Source: Antrihabitans stalactiti (lineage in GTDB: Bacteria; Actinomycetota; Actinomycetes; Mycobacteriales; Mycobacteriaceae). Taken from it: 64,000 bases of DNA. Location: contig NZ_VCQU01000014.1 in NCBI RefSeq assembly GCF_012932915.1, positions 104,960 to 168,959 of the forward strand. Direction: 5' to 3'. Position numbers and translations under genes: made by a program. The notes beneath the pieces are model-generated. The model was not told the origin of the DNA and searched no databases. It saw nothing but the letters and a program-made list of their open reading frames with translations. Shown piece after piece: positions 53,178 through 61,920 of the stretch; the first letter of the stretch is position 1, and each line of letters starts with the position of its first letter.

Positions 53178-53903
53178 GTGTTGGAGATGTTGCACACTGT
53201 CGAGCAGATCGCGATCCGGCCGATGCGAGCCGACGATGTCGTGTTGGTCGAGCAGATGTCGGCCGACCTATCGGTCCAGTCGCTTTACTACCGGTTCTTC
53301 GCCGGGGTGCCGGTGCTGCCGCAGGGCTTCCTGCGCCAGCTCCGCAACCTCGACCACGACCAGCACGAGGCCGTGATTGCGGTATGTGGCGGACTGGTAA
53401 TCGGAATCGCCGAGTTCGTGCGGTCCGCAGATCCGTCGCGAGCGGAACTGGCCGTCATCGTGGCAGACAGCTGGCACCGCAAAGGCGTCGCGCGCCGCCT
53501 GATCGGGCAGCTCACTCCGCTGGCCTGCCGCGCGGGAGTTACCGACTTCGAGGCGTCCGTGTTACCTGAGAACCACGCGGTGCGGAACATGTTGACGTCG
53601 ATGTTCCCCGCTGGTCGATACGGCTGGCACGACGGCATGCTCGCCTACGAGCTACCCCTCCGCCAAGATCCGGCGAGCGAGCCTCGTCACCAAGCTCGTC
53701 GCCCGCGCTGGTGGCGGATCGCCGCTCACCAGGTAGCGGCGCACTACCGCGAGCGGAAGGTCGAACAGCGTGAACGCGACCTCGTCGGAGCGGCGTCCGG
53801 TCTCGGCCGCCAGGTCACGCGCGAGCTGAACAATCCGGCTGTTCAATGCGGCGTTGTGCGCCGCCAGCGCTTCTCGAGCATCCGCAGGCCACGTCTCGGG
53901 TGA
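53178..53903 (+). CDS. GNAT-family N-acetyltransferase
   Basis: The N-terminal ~160 residues form a GNAT domain: IAIRPMRADDVVLVEQM, AELAVIVADSWHRKGVARRLIGQL (acetyl-CoA loop, spelled RKGVAR rather than QGxGxG/A), VTDFEASVLPENHAVRNML. The last ~80 residues are Arg-rich and overlap the TetR gene on the other strand by 252 bp; they are probably not part of the fold. Substrate is unknown. It is not present at this place in M. tuberculosis, as I recall, so it was probably inserted here with the TetR gene. Confidence 0.75.
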   Translation: MLEMLHTVEQIAIRPMRADDVVLVEQMSADLSVQSLYYRFFAGVPVLPQGFLRQLRNLDHDQHEAVIAVCGGLVIGIAEFVRSADPSRAELAVIVADSWHRKGVARRLIGQLTPLACRAGVTDFEASVLPENHAVRNMLTSMFPAGRYGWHDGMLAYELPLRQDPASEPRHQARRPRWWRIAAHQVAAHYRERKVEQRERDLVGAASGLGRQVTRELNNPAVQCGVVRRQRFSSIRRPRLG

Positions 53904-54236
53904 GAAAGCCCTGGCCCCTGCATGCAGGACGATTGCTTGCTGGACGTTCTCGCGGCACCAGTCGACCGTCCAGCCGCAAGCCGCAATCGCCGATTCGACG
54001 GGCGGCCTGGCCTCGAGGACCTCGCCCAGCCCGCGTTCGAAACGGCGAGTCGTGCGTAGCCACACCGCAGAGAGCAAGGTTGGTCGGTCGGCGAACCGGT
54101 GATAGATCGACCCGCTCGGGGCGCCGACTTCGCGCGCCACCGACGACATCGTCACCGCGCGCGCACCGCCTGTTGCGAACAGGCGAACGGCCGCGTCGAT
54201 GAAGTCGTCCACTGAATGCGCCGGGGGTCGTCCCAC
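53652..54236 (-). CDS. TetR-family transcriptional regulator
   Basis: The 194-residue protein has a TetR N-terminal HTH (SVDDFIDAAVRLFATGGARAVTMSSVAREVGAPSGSIYHRF shows all conserved positions in order). A helical ligand domain follows. GTG 54236 (VGRPPAHSV) was chosen because the upstream extension includes the 40-bp palindrome. It is convergent with, and overlaps, the GNAT gene. It may repress itself, the GNAT gene or the gene divergent from it; no operator was identified. Confidence 0.85.
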   Translation of the reverse strand: MGRPPAHSVDDFIDAAVRLFATGGARAVTMSSVAREVGAPSGSIYHRFADRPTLLSAVWLRTTRRFERGLGEVLEARPPVESAIAACGWTVDWCRENVQQAIVLHAGARAFSPETWPADAREALAAHNAALNSRIVQLARDLAAETGRRSDEVAFTLFDLPLAVVRRYLVSGDPPPARATSLVTRLARRILAEG

Positions 54237-54270
54237 CAGAGCGATGGTACGGAGCTGACCCGAACCGGTT

Positions 54271-54310
54271 GTGAGTCTTTTTGGAGTCCCTGGACTCCGA
54301 AAAGACTCAC
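54271..54310. repeat. 40-bp palindrome, copy 2
   Basis: It is the same palindrome as at 53057-53096 with one arm change on each side (arms GTGAGTCTTTTTGGAGTCC and GGACTCCGAAAAGACTCAC). The outer flank GACCCTC/GAGGGTC is shared in inverted orientation. It lies between divergent genes, 27 bp before the ATG at 54338, so it is transcribed into a 5' leader rather than only ending a gene. Confidence 0.9.
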
Positions 54311-54337
54311 GAGGGTCAAAGCGCATACCCTGTTTCT

Positions 54338-55135
54338 ATGACGAATCCGAACGAGCCGTGGCAAGGTCAGCCGGGCGGCCCTCCGCCGCCCAACGAGCCG
54401 ACTGCGCAGTTCGGTAATCCGGGGGCCCCGCAGCACACGTCGAATCCGTACGAAGCGTACGGCCAGGCTGGGCCGAATCCAACGCAGTCTTTCCCGACCG
54501 CTGGACCCTACGGGGCCTACCCGACGGACGAGGGCAGCGCGAATCCTTACGGCGCTGATCCGTACAACCCCACACCCGGCGCGACGTACCAGTACGGACC
54601 TCCCGGCCAGGTTCCGCCCGGTCAGTTCCAGCCGCCGTACCAGCAGCAACCCCCGCAGAAGCCGAAGCGGACGGGGTTGTGGATCGCCATCGCCGGTGTG
54701 GTTGCCCTGCTGCTGGTGGGCGGAGTTGCAGCGGCCGTGCTGCTCGGTGGATCGGACTCGTCGGATACGGCAACGGGCACCAGCAGCGCGAGGACGACGA
54801 ACCCGAAGTCCGGCAGCAAGACCCCGCCCTCGATCGCGCTGCCAACCGACCTCTCGTTCCCGAGCCTGAGCCTGCCGAATCTCCCCGACCTCGGCGGCAT
54901 CGGTGTCGAAATCGGATCGATCACCTCGGTCAGCGGCGACACGATCGTGATCGATTCCACCGACGGCAAGCCGAAGACGATTCACACGTCGAGCAGCACG
55001 AAAGTGATCGGGCTGTCGGCGAACAAGGTTTCGGATTTGAAGACGGGCGATTCGATCGTGGCCAACGGCACGTCGCGGTCGGACGGATCGCTGGATGCAG
55101 ACACAATCTTCGCTACTGGTATCCACATCAACTGA
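54338..55135 (+). CDS. Membrane protein with DUF5666-like extracytoplasmic domain
   Basis: The 265-residue protein has a ~110-residue cytoplasmic N-terminus rich in Pro, Gly, Tyr and Gln. One membrane helix follows near residues 115-137 (IAIAGVVALLLVGGVAAAVLL), then a Ser/Thr linker and a C-terminal beta domain (GSITSVSGDTIVIDSTDGK, then VSDLKTGDSIVANGTSRSDG) of DUF5666 type. The layout resembles mycobacterial Pro-rich membrane proteins that associate with envelope machinery. ATG 54338 was chosen by the Pro-rich start. It is on the same strand as ttfA, 52 bp before it. Confidence 0.75.
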   Translation: MTNPNEPWQGQPGGPPPPNEPTAQFGNPGAPQHTSNPYEAYGQAGPNPTQSFPTAGPYGAYPTDEGSANPYGADPYNPTPGATYQYGPPGQVPPGQFQPPYQQQPPQKPKRTGLWIAIAGVVALLLVGGVAAAVLLGGSDSSDTATGTSSARTTNPKSGSKTPPSIALPTDLSFPSLSLPNLPDLGGIGVEIGSITSVSGDTIVIDSTDGKPKTIHTSSSTKVIGLSANKVSDLKTGDSIVANGTSRSDGSLDADTIFATGIHIN

Positions 55136-55187
55136 ACACGACGTAGATAGCGGCAGTCAGCTCTCGAACTAGCTAGGGTGTGCACCG

Positions 55188-56177
55188 ATGACGGCAATCT
55201 GGTTCCTCCTCGCTGCGATCGCGCTGGTAGGTGCGGGCGCTCTGCTCTATTTCGATCGCATCCAGCGGCAACGCGTCGGGCGCGTTCGGCAGATCTGGGC
55301 GAAAGCGCAGGGGTACTCGTACACCCCGGCTGACCCCAACCTGCCCTCGACCTGGCAGCGGGGTGCGCTCGCCAAGCAGGACTATCTCTCTGCCGTCGAC
55401 ATCGTCAGTGGTGTCCGCCGTGGCGAACAGTTCTTCTTGTTCGATCTCGAAGAGGCAGCGACGATCATCGCCGTCCGGCGCGAGGTCGGCTCTGACGTCG
55501 ACATCGACCTTCGATTGAAGTCGACGCCACCGCCCCGGGACGCAGATCTCGAACTGCTCGGTGCCATCGGTCCGCGCATCATGTTCGCGACGGACCTCGA
55601 GATTGCGCGCCGCGTGTGCGACCAACGCATGATCACCTACACCGAAGGGCTGCCGTCGAAGCTTCAGCTCCTGTGGAGCGAGGGCATGTGGACGTTGGGC
55701 TCGCTTCCGGTGGCGACCTCGAGTCGTGAGTGGGAGGCATCGGTCGACGCGGTCGCCAAGCTGTCAGGAATGCTCCACGTCCTGCCGCCGGCGCGCCAGT
55801 CGTACGGACTGTCACAGGACGCGCACGATCCGGGTCGGCCGCAGACCGCAGATCAGGCCGCTGCGACGATCCAGCGGTCTGCGGACCCGAATTCGCGCGT
55901 CATGGCACCGCCACGTTACCCAGCCCCGGAGCGCGCACGGATGCAGCGACCGCCCGGCGACTTCGGGCGTCAGCCCGTGCCGCCGACGCAGATCGCGCCG
56001 CGTGCGCCGCTGCCCCCGCTGCCGCAGCGCAATTTCGATCCGCAGCAGACGCAGCAGGCGCCGCGTCCACCAGCGCCGCCCGCGCGCGACCCGCGCCGAG
56101 TGCCGGAACCGCCCAGGCATGGTTCGGATGAGCCGCCGACAGAGCGATGGTCCGAGGACCCGCGCAGACCGCGCTGA
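55188..56177 (+). CDS. ttfA: Trehalose monomycolate transport factor TtfA
   Basis: The 329-residue protein has one N-terminal membrane helix (IWFLLAAIALVGAGALLYFDR) and a ~190-residue cytoplasmic domain with IWAKAQGYSYTPADPNLPSTW, DIVSGVRRGEQFFLFDLEEA and TYTEGLPSKLQLLWSEGMWTLGSLP. A Pro/Arg/Gln-rich tail follows. It matches Rv0383c (TtfA), which binds MmpL3 and is required for export of trehalose monomycolate to the outer envelope. The position between clpB and pyrE is conserved, apart from the inserted genes. Its presence supports a mycolic-acid envelope. Confidence 0.85.
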   Translation: MTAIWFLLAAIALVGAGALLYFDRIQRQRVGRVRQIWAKAQGYSYTPADPNLPSTWQRGALAKQDYLSAVDIVSGVRRGEQFFLFDLEEAATIIAVRREVGSDVDIDLRLKSTPPPRDADLELLGAIGPRIMFATDLEIARRVCDQRMITYTEGLPSKLQLLWSEGMWTLGSLPVATSSREWEASVDAVAKLSGMLHVLPPARQSYGLSQDAHDPGRPQTADQAAATIQRSADPNSRVMAPPRYPAPERARMQRPPGDFGRQPVPPTQIAPRAPLPPLPQRNFDPQQTQQAPRPPAPPARDPRRVPEPPRHGSDEPPTERWSEDPRRPR

Positions 56178-56195
56178 CCCGATAGGGTTTGCGCC

Positions 56196-56984
56196 ATGTC
56201 GTCCAGCTCAGTGCGGCCTGTTGCGCTCGTCACGGGTCCTACGTCCGGTCTCGGCGCCGGGTTCGCAAACAAGCTCGCGTCGCAGGGCTACGACCTGATA
56301 CTTGTCGCCCGCGACGTCGAACGCCTCGAGGATTTGGCCGGCGATCTCGAGCGGCGCTTCGGCGCACAGAGCGAGGTCCTACCCACCGATCTGGCGACGC
56401 AGGCCGGTCGTGAAGCCATCGCCCAGCGGCTGGAAAAGGGTGTGCAGTTTCTCGTGAACAACGCCGGGGTAGGGCTGGTCGGCGAGTTCTGGACGATCGA
56501 CCCTATCGACCTGCAACGCCAGCTCGACCTCAACGTGACAGCGGTGATGCAGCTGACCAGGGCAGCGTTGCCGCCCATGGTGGCTGCGGCCAAGGGGCGA
56601 ATCGTCAACGTTGCGAGTGTGGCCGGTCTCGTTGCGGGACGGGGATCGACGTACTCGGCGTCCAAGGCGTACGTCGTCAGCTTCACCGAGGGTCTCGCGG
56701 GTGGTTTGGAAGGCACCGGGGTGCAGATCCAGGCCTTGTGCCCAGGGCTGGTGCACACCGAGTTCCACGAGCGGGCAGGGCTGGAGCTGGCCTCGTTGCC
56801 CAAGATGCTCTGGCTCAACGTCGACCACGTCGTCGCGACCTCGCTGGAGGATCTCGAGAACGGCAAGGTGATCAGCATTCCGGGGCTGCAGTACAAGGCT
56901 CTGACGACGGTGAGCCGGATCCTGCCGCGAGGTGTTGCACGGCGGGTGGGGAGCATTGTCGGTAAGGGCCGGGGCCGCACCTAA
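56196..56984 (+). CDS. Short-chain dehydrogenase/reductase
   Basis: The 262-residue SDR has TGPTSGLGAGFANKLASQG (TGxxxGxG dinucleotide loop), NNAGVGLVGEF, the catalytic Ser in VASVAGLVAGRGS and YSASKAYVVSFTEG (YxxxK), and an end typical of classical SDRs. The substrate is unknown. It lies between ttfA and pyrE, 18 and 9 bp from its neighbours, so it is cotranscribed. Confidence 0.9.
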   Translation: MSSSSVRPVALVTGPTSGLGAGFANKLASQGYDLILVARDVERLEDLAGDLERRFGAQSEVLPTDLATQAGREAIAQRLEKGVQFLVNNAGVGLVGEFWTIDPIDLQRQLDLNVTAVMQLTRAALPPMVAAAKGRIVNVASVAGLVAGRGSTYSASKAYVVSFTEGLAGGLEGTGVQIQALCPGLVHTEFHERAGLELASLPKMLWLNVDHVVATSLEDLENGKVISIPGLQYKALTTVSRILPRGVARRVGSIVGKGRGRT

Positions 56985-56993
56985 GATTCGGGA

Positions 56994-57527
56994 ATGACCG
57001 ATCGGGACGATTTAGCAGCGTTGGTTCGCGAGCTCGCGATTGTGCACGGCAAGGTGACGTTGTCGTCGGGCAAGGAAGCCGATTACTACGTCGACCTTCG
57101 ACGGGCCACTCTCCATCACGAGGCCGCGCCGCTCATTGGAAAGTTGTTGCGAGACTTGGTGTCCGACTGGGAGTTCGATGCAGTCGGTGGTCTCACCATG
57201 GGTGCGGACCCGGTCGCGCTCGCGGTCATGCACGCGCCCGGTAGGCCCATCGATGCGTTTGTGGTTCGCAAGGCAGCGAAAGCGCACGGGATGCAACGCC
57301 AGATCGAAGGTCCGGACGTAGTCGGTAAGCGGGTGCTCGTTGTGGAAGACACGACGACGACCGGCAACTCCCCGTTGACCGCGGTCAAGGCGCTGCGCGA
57401 TGCGGGCGCGATCGTGGTCGGCGTTGCGACGGTCGTCGATCGGGCGACCGGCGCAGATGCCGTGATCGCAGCGGAGGGTGTGGAGTATCGCTCGTTGCTC
57501 GGCTTGGCCGACCTCGGACTGGGATAG
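56994..57527 (+). CDS. pyrE: Orotate phosphoribosyltransferase
   Basis: The 177-residue protein has a type I PRTase fold with GKEADYYVDLRRATLHHEA, GGLTMGADPVALAV and the PRPP-binding VLVVEDTTTTGNSPLTAVKAL. It converts orotate and PRPP to OMP in pyrimidine synthesis in the cytosol. It corresponds to Rv0382c. A short gap separates it from the next membrane protein gene (4 bp). Confidence 0.95.
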   Translation: MTDRDDLAALVRELAIVHGKVTLSSGKEADYYVDLRRATLHHEAAPLIGKLLRDLVSDWEFDAVGGLTMGADPVALAVMHAPGRPIDAFVVRKAAKAHGMQRQIEGPDVVGKRVLVVEDTTTTGNSPLTAVKALRDAGAIVVGVATVVDRATGADAVIAAEGVEYRSLLGLADLGLG

Positions 57528-57531
57528 TCCG

Positions 57532-58206
57532 ATGGCCCGAATCGCACTCGAGCACATCGTATTTGCCGGAGCGACGGCCGTCACTGTGGCTGGTGCGGTC
57601 ACCGGGCGAGAGCGGTGGCAACAGGTCGCCAAACCGCTGATCGCGCTGGCGTTGGCGGTGCGAGCATTGCGGAAAGGCCGCGGCCCCGATCGCGCTTTGC
57701 TGGTCGGCGGGCTCGCGGCAGCCACGCTCGGGGATGTATTGCTGATCGATCCGGACGACGATACAAAACTCGTCCAAGGTGCGTCGTCGTTCGCCGTGAT
57801 GCAGTGTGCCTACACGGTCGTGCTGACACGGCACGGTGCCCGCCCGACCGCGCTGGCCGTCGTCCCCCGCGTGCTCGGCTGGGCTGGTGGTGGGGTGCTG
57901 CTGAAGAAGCAGGCGCCGCAGGTTGCCGCGCCACTCGCTGCGTACGGACTGACTCTCGGGACGGCAACGACGCTGGCGTCGGATCCAGCTCTCGGACCCA
58001 GCATGAACGTTGGTGCGCTGCTCTTTACGGGCTCCGATGCACTGATCGTCGTGCGCCGCTTGTTCCTTCGATCCGAGCGTGCTCGCGCGATCGCGGAGGG
58101 CGTGATTCTCGCGAGTTACGCCGCAGCACAGCTATTTCTGGTCGAAAGCATGATGCGGCTGAGTAACGGTGTCGATCGTCGCGAAGGCCGCCCACAGTAC
58201 CGGTGA
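57532..58206 (+). CDS. YhhN/lysoplasmalogenase-like membrane protein
   Basis: The 224-residue protein has seven to eight membrane helices with short loops. The pattern KPLIALALAVRALRKGRGPDRALLVGGLAAATLGDVLLID, given by its ends, and the later MxCAYTVVLTRHG match the YhhN/TMEM86 family, which includes lysoplasmalogenases. ATG 57532 follows pyrE by 4 bp. Its last 75 bp overlap the convergent CHAT-protease gene. Function in phospholipid turnover is inferred from family only. Confidence 0.75.
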   Translation: MARIALEHIVFAGATAVTVAGAVTGRERWQQVAKPLIALALAVRALRKGRGPDRALLVGGLAAATLGDVLLIDPDDDTKLVQGASSFAVMQCAYTVVLTRHGARPTALAVVPRVLGWAGGGVLLKKQAPQVAAPLAAYGLTLGTATTLASDPALGPSMNVGALLFTGSDALIVVRRLFLRSERARAIAEGVILASYAAAQLFLVESMMRLSNGVDRREGRPQYR

Positions 58207-59439
58207 ATGCTCCATGGACCGCTCCTCGCGCCATGCGTCCAACCGCTCCCGCTGCCAGGAAGCCAACGCGCTGACCGGGTCCGGCTGCTCGTGCGCCGCG
58301 TCGATCGCGTAGACAGCGTCCTGCAGCGGCCTCGCCCCGGGGGCTGCTCCGGCGATGCGGTGAAACGCGAAATCTGTCGGCAGCGCCCACCTGCTCGCTG
58401 TAATCAGTTCGACCCCACTGTGAATCATCGCGGTGACAAGTCCGAATGCGTCGCCGAACCGCAGATCCCCGCCGCTCTCGCACGCGATCAACGCCACTCG
58501 GCTCGGCATCGGCCACAAGTCCGGTCCGGCCGCCGGCTCGTCGGTGAGGGTGTGCGTGCCGAGAATGAGATCCTTCGCCGAGAACGGGCGATGTGTGCGT
58601 TGCGGTGGCGCGAAGCCAGGAACAGCCGCGCCGCACGCGAGATGGAGCTCGGCGTTCTCACTCTGCCCCGATTCGGGCGGGGCAGCCGTCACATGGCCAA
58701 CATAGACCAATCGGCTTGCACCGCTGCGTAGTTCGTCGCTGAGCCAGGCGCGGTCGACGTCGGATCGGCGAAATGCCGCGACCGGATCGGACACTTTGGG
58801 GCGCATCCTGCGCTCGGCGGTCCGGGCGGCGACCATTCGCGCCGCGGGCGCGTCCGCCGTCATTCGTCCGAGCACCGAACCCAGCGTCGAATCGGCGGGA
58901 AATCCGGGAATGCGTGGATCGAGGACGTTGACGACAGGCAGGTGCTTGGTGTCTTCCCAATGCCGCGCCGTTCTGCCCGGCGCGTGGACGACACCGACGG
59001 GCGCGAGAACGCTTACATCAGCGATATCGACGAGTCGTAGCCCCGGATCGGGTGAGATCAACTCCCACGGAATCTGCGCGACGCGCGGTGAGGGCTGAAT
59101 GCGGATGTGCGGCTTGATGCCGCGGTTGTACAGGTAGTCGAGTTGAAATGCGAGGTTGTACGGCAGAAACAACTGTGACAACCGTTCGGCCAGAGCATTT
59201 TCGGCGTCGTACGATGCAAACGTCCCCGTCGTCAGGCAACGTTCGAGTCCGAACGGATCCGCGAGGTTCGGCAGTGCCGCAGCCAAGCGGTCGAGAGCCT
59301 CGGTAACGTCGGCGTACGGCACGACGCTCACGCCCGGAGCGCCGACGCCTTCGGGCCAATGCCAGTACAGGTAGGTGTTGCCTGCATCCGCCATCCGCAC
59401 CACGACCGTGGGTCGTGACGGGAGGTCCGGCGTCACCAT
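58132..59439 (-). CDS. CHAT-domain caspase-like cysteine protease
   Basis: The 435-residue protein ends in a CHAT (caspase HetF-associated with TPR) domain. The catalytic dyad is visible: His249 in LVYVGHVTAAP and Cys320 in RVALIACESGGDLRFGD. The N-terminal half (residues 1-~130) includes a Trp-rich start (TYLYWHWPEG) and helices; IPWELISPDPGLRLVDIADV is the usual N-terminal CHAT segment. It is the last gene of a four-gene operon and overlaps the TPR gene by 4-7 bp (ATG 59439 or GTG 59436). CHAT proteases act in programmed cell death and defence systems. The activating signal and the substrate here are unknown. Confidence 0.85.
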   Translation of the reverse strand: MVTPDLPSRPTVVVRMADAGNTYLYWHWPEGVGAPGVSVVPYADVTEALDRLAAALPNLADPFGLERCLTTGTFASYDAENALAERLSQLFLPYNLAFQLDYLYNRGIKPHIRIQPSPRVAQIPWELISPDPGLRLVDIADVSVLAPVGVVHAPGRTARHWEDTKHLPVVNVLDPRIPGFPADSTLGSVLGRMTADAPAARMVAARTAERRMRPKVSDPVAAFRRSDVDRAWLSDELRSGASRLVYVGHVTAAPPESGQSENAELHLACGAAVPGFAPPQRTHRPFSAKDLILGTHTLTDEPAAGPDLWPMPSRVALIACESGGDLRFGDAFGLVTAMIHSGVELITASRWALPTDFAFHRIAGAAPGARPLQDAVYAIDAAHEQPDPVSALASWQRERLDAWREERSMEHSPVLWAAFATIDTVTQPHHAFDQK

Positions 59440-60905
59440 ACGGGCAGCACGCGGTCGTCGCGAAGTGTTGTGCCATAGCGGTTTTGCGCTGCCTCGGTCT
59501 GACGAGCGAGGGCGATGCGCCCATCCCACGCCATCGACAAACGCGGCGGTGGCGAGACCCGAAGGCCGGATCCGAGCGCTCCGACGATCGCCGAGTGCAA
59601 TGCGGGTTCGGCCAGCGAAGTCGGGGCAGTTGGCTCCGCCGCCAGCGTCGACCGATCCAATGTCGCTCCAGCGCATTGTGTTTCGATCAGCTCGGCGATA
59701 ACGTGCGCGTCTTGTGCCAGGTAGGCCAGCCGAAACGCGAGTTGCATCGACGGCGCCGCGACCTGACGGTTCCACTGGTCACGCTGTTGACCGTCGGCGA
59801 GACTGTGGCGTTCTGCGTCGATGGCGACGGCAGCAGTGACTGCAAGATCGAGTGCGCGCGCGAGTGTCGCGGTGTCGGGGTGTTCGGGGTCTCGCGCCGC
59901 GGAATCGACGACGACCGCTTCCAGCAGGGTTGCGTGCCAGAAATCGATCTGCGCGCTGAGCAAGCCGATTCCCCGGCTTGCGGCGGCCGAAAAAGCCTCG
60001 GCCAGAATGGCTTCGCCTTCGTTCAGATTGCCCTCCGCAAATGCGTGAGTGGCCAGCAGCGTCTGGACGCTGGCCGCGTCCAGGATTGCACCGGAGGCCA
60101 GGAATGACTCCAGGCTGCGTTGGTACAACTCCTTTGCCCTGGGCGCATCGCCTCTGGCGTCGGCGAGAACTCCGAGCGTCTTGGTGGCCGCGGCACTGCG
60201 ATCATGCTTTCCGGTCCGATCGAACGTCGTCAGGCAGGCGTTCAGCAGCGGCTCGGCATCTTCGGTCCGCCCCGCTCTGACGTAGAGCGCAGCGAGGTTG
60301 TACTGCGTCTCGGCGGCCCCGATGGCATCACCGGACTCGTCGAACGCATCGATGGCCTGGCGCCAGAAATCCTCGGCCAGTTCCCATCTGCCGATACCTG
60401 AGTTCGCGACCGCGATGTTCTGCAAAGCATTGCCAAGCCGGTCGGGAGCGTGGACCATCGTGACGTCGAGCGCCTCGGTGGCGAGCTCGAGCGCCGTCGC
60501 CCAGTGTTGGCGGTGGATGCTGATCGCGGTCAGCGACGCATAACACGCGACCAACACGTCGCCGACCACTCCATCGCCGACGAGCAAGCCACGCGCTCGG
60601 GTTGCTGCTTCGAACGCGCCGTCGAGGTCGCCGACGTCTGTCAATGATTGCGAAAGATTGACCAATACACTGGCTTTGACGTCATCGGTGTCGTCCGCCA
60701 GCGCTCCCAGCGCGTCTCGGTAGACGGCTATCGCGCCGTGATGGTCGCCGAGGTGGTCCATCATCGTGGCCTTGTCGACCAGCGCGCGGGCGCGGAGTCC
60801 ACCGGCGTCGGTCCGGGCAATCTCGTCGAAGATCTGGAGCGCCGTTGTCACATCGCCGCGGCGGTACGCATCGGCTCCAGCGGCAAGGGGATCGGCCGCG
60901 CTCAT
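59433..60905 (-). CDS. TPR-repeat protein coupled to the CHAT protease
   Basis: The 490-residue, all-helical protein has about eight TPR-like repeats between residues ~5 and 330 (for example AADAYRRGDVTTALQIFDEI, ALVDKATMMDHLGDHHGAIAVY, LYVRAGRTEDAEPLLNACL). The C-terminal ~140 residues have longer helices (LAVTAAVAIDAERHSLADGQQ) and end near the CHAT start. In other CHAT systems TPRs sit on the same chain and hold the protease inactive or bind its target; here they are on a separate, translationally coupled chain. It starts 1 bp after the stop of the upstream gene. Confidence 0.85.
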   Translation of the reverse strand: MSAADPLAAGADAYRRGDVTTALQIFDEIARTDAGGLRARALVDKATMMDHLGDHHGAIAVYRDALGALADDTDDVKASVLVNLSQSLTDVGDLDGAFEAATRARGLLVGDGVVGDVLVACYASLTAISIHRQHWATALELATEALDVTMVHAPDRLGNALQNIAVANSGIGRWELAEDFWRQAIDAFDESGDAIGAAETQYNLAALYVRAGRTEDAEPLLNACLTTFDRTGKHDRSAAATKTLGVLADARGDAPRAKELYQRSLESFLASGAILDAASVQTLLATHAFAEGNLNEGEAILAEAFSAAASRGIGLLSAQIDFWHATLLEAVVVDSAARDPEHPDTATLARALDLAVTAAVAIDAERHSLADGQQRDQWNRQVAAPSMQLAFRLAYLAQDAHVIAELIETQCAGATLDRSTLAAEPTAPTSLAEPALHSAIVGALGSGLRVSPPPRLSMAWDGRIALARQTEAAQNRYGTTLRDDRVLPVW

Positions 60906-60906
60906 C

Positions 60907-61920
60907 TCAGAAGTCCGTATCCGCTGCTGCAGCAGCTATTTCGGCGAGCAGCGGCGCGTCCGGGTCGTCGATCGCAATTGCCGAGGTGGCTCGGACGAGG
61001 CGGCGGCGCGCCAAAGTGCGGACCATTGCGCGAGTGTCGCCACCCGCCGCGCCCGTCGGTCCGAAGCCGGGAACATGGATGTCGATGGTGAGAGCCGGCC
61101 CCGCACCGTCGGGTGCTGCGACCTCGCCGAACCAGTTGTCGCCCAGCAGGTTCAGTTCTACCTCGGTTGTGTCGTCCCCGGCGCGCACCGTTGCGTGTGG
61201 CTGTAGATGCGCAGGAACCGGCGGTCGAAGGCCTGGTGCGGCAACGACATTCACCATAACGACCGTGCGACCGCCGGTCCTCCGCAACTCCCACGAGACC
61301 GCGCTGTCGGACGCATCGATCAATCCCGCAGGATAGCGACGCCAGTCGCTACCGCCGATCCCTCGTGCGAGGACGAGCCCGCCCGGTGCCGTAGCAGTGG
61401 CAGCACCCGCCGCGAGAGCGTAATCCTCAGCGCGACCGAGGGTCTCGGGAACGCGGTCGACGGTCAGGTTCTCCTCGATGCCGAGCAGGTCGCACTGCTC
61501 GACCAACGCGGCGATGTCGCGTTCGAGTAGGTCGGCGTCCAGCGGCGGGATCCCGTCGAGCACTGAAGCCGGCCACCAACGTTGCGCCCACAGCGTGAAC
61601 GCGAGGCGGCGGGCCGCCGCGGCGAGGTCGGGCATGGCAGGCGAGGTCGCCACGTCACGTTGCGATCCTTCGGCGAGCGCGATCGCTGCGGCTTCGCCGT
61701 ACAGTCCCCATACCCAATCCTGTGCTCTTGCGACGTCGTCGAGCACAGCGACCGGACTGGCGTGCGCGCCGAGCAGGCTCCACGCGAGGTGGCCGCCCGC
61801 AACCTCGACGACCGCCGTGTCTATGTTAGGCGCGGCGTCTGACAAGCCTTGCGTGCCTGCTTCTTGCGGATCGATGACAACCAATCCGCTTGCGGCATTG
61901 GATATCCGGACCGTCGCCAT
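60907..61920 (-). CDS. Unknown protein of the CHAT operon (337 aa)
   Basis: I do not recognise this 337-residue protein. It begins with a predicted beta-rich segment (MATVRISNAASGLVVIDP). A Trp-rich helical middle follows (ARAQDWVWGLYGEAAAIALAEG, LAFTLWAQRWWPASVLDG), then a beta-rich C-terminal half (TVVMVNVVAAPGLRPP, ATVRAGDDTTEVELNLLGDN) and a final basic helix (ALARRRLVRAT). There is no signal peptide, membrane helix or known catalytic motif. The ATG at 61920 overlaps the previous stop by one base (TGATG). It could be a sensor or effector that works with the CHAT protease. Confidence 0.8.
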   Translation of the reverse strand: MATVRISNAASGLVVIDPQEAGTQGLSDAAPNIDTAVVEVAGGHLAWSLLGAHASPVAVLDDVARAQDWVWGLYGEAAAIALAEGSQRDVATSPAMPDLAAAARRLAFTLWAQRWWPASVLDGIPPLDADLLERDIAALVEQCDLLGIEENLTVDRVPETLGRAEDYALAAGAATATAPGGLVLARGIGGSDWRRYPAGLIDASDSAVSWELRRTGGRTVVMVNVVAAPGLRPPVPAHLQPHATVRAGDDTTEVELNLLGDNWFGEVAAPDGAGPALTIDIHVPGFGPTGAAGGDTRAMVRTLARRRLVRATSAIAIDDPDAPLLAEIAAAAADTDF

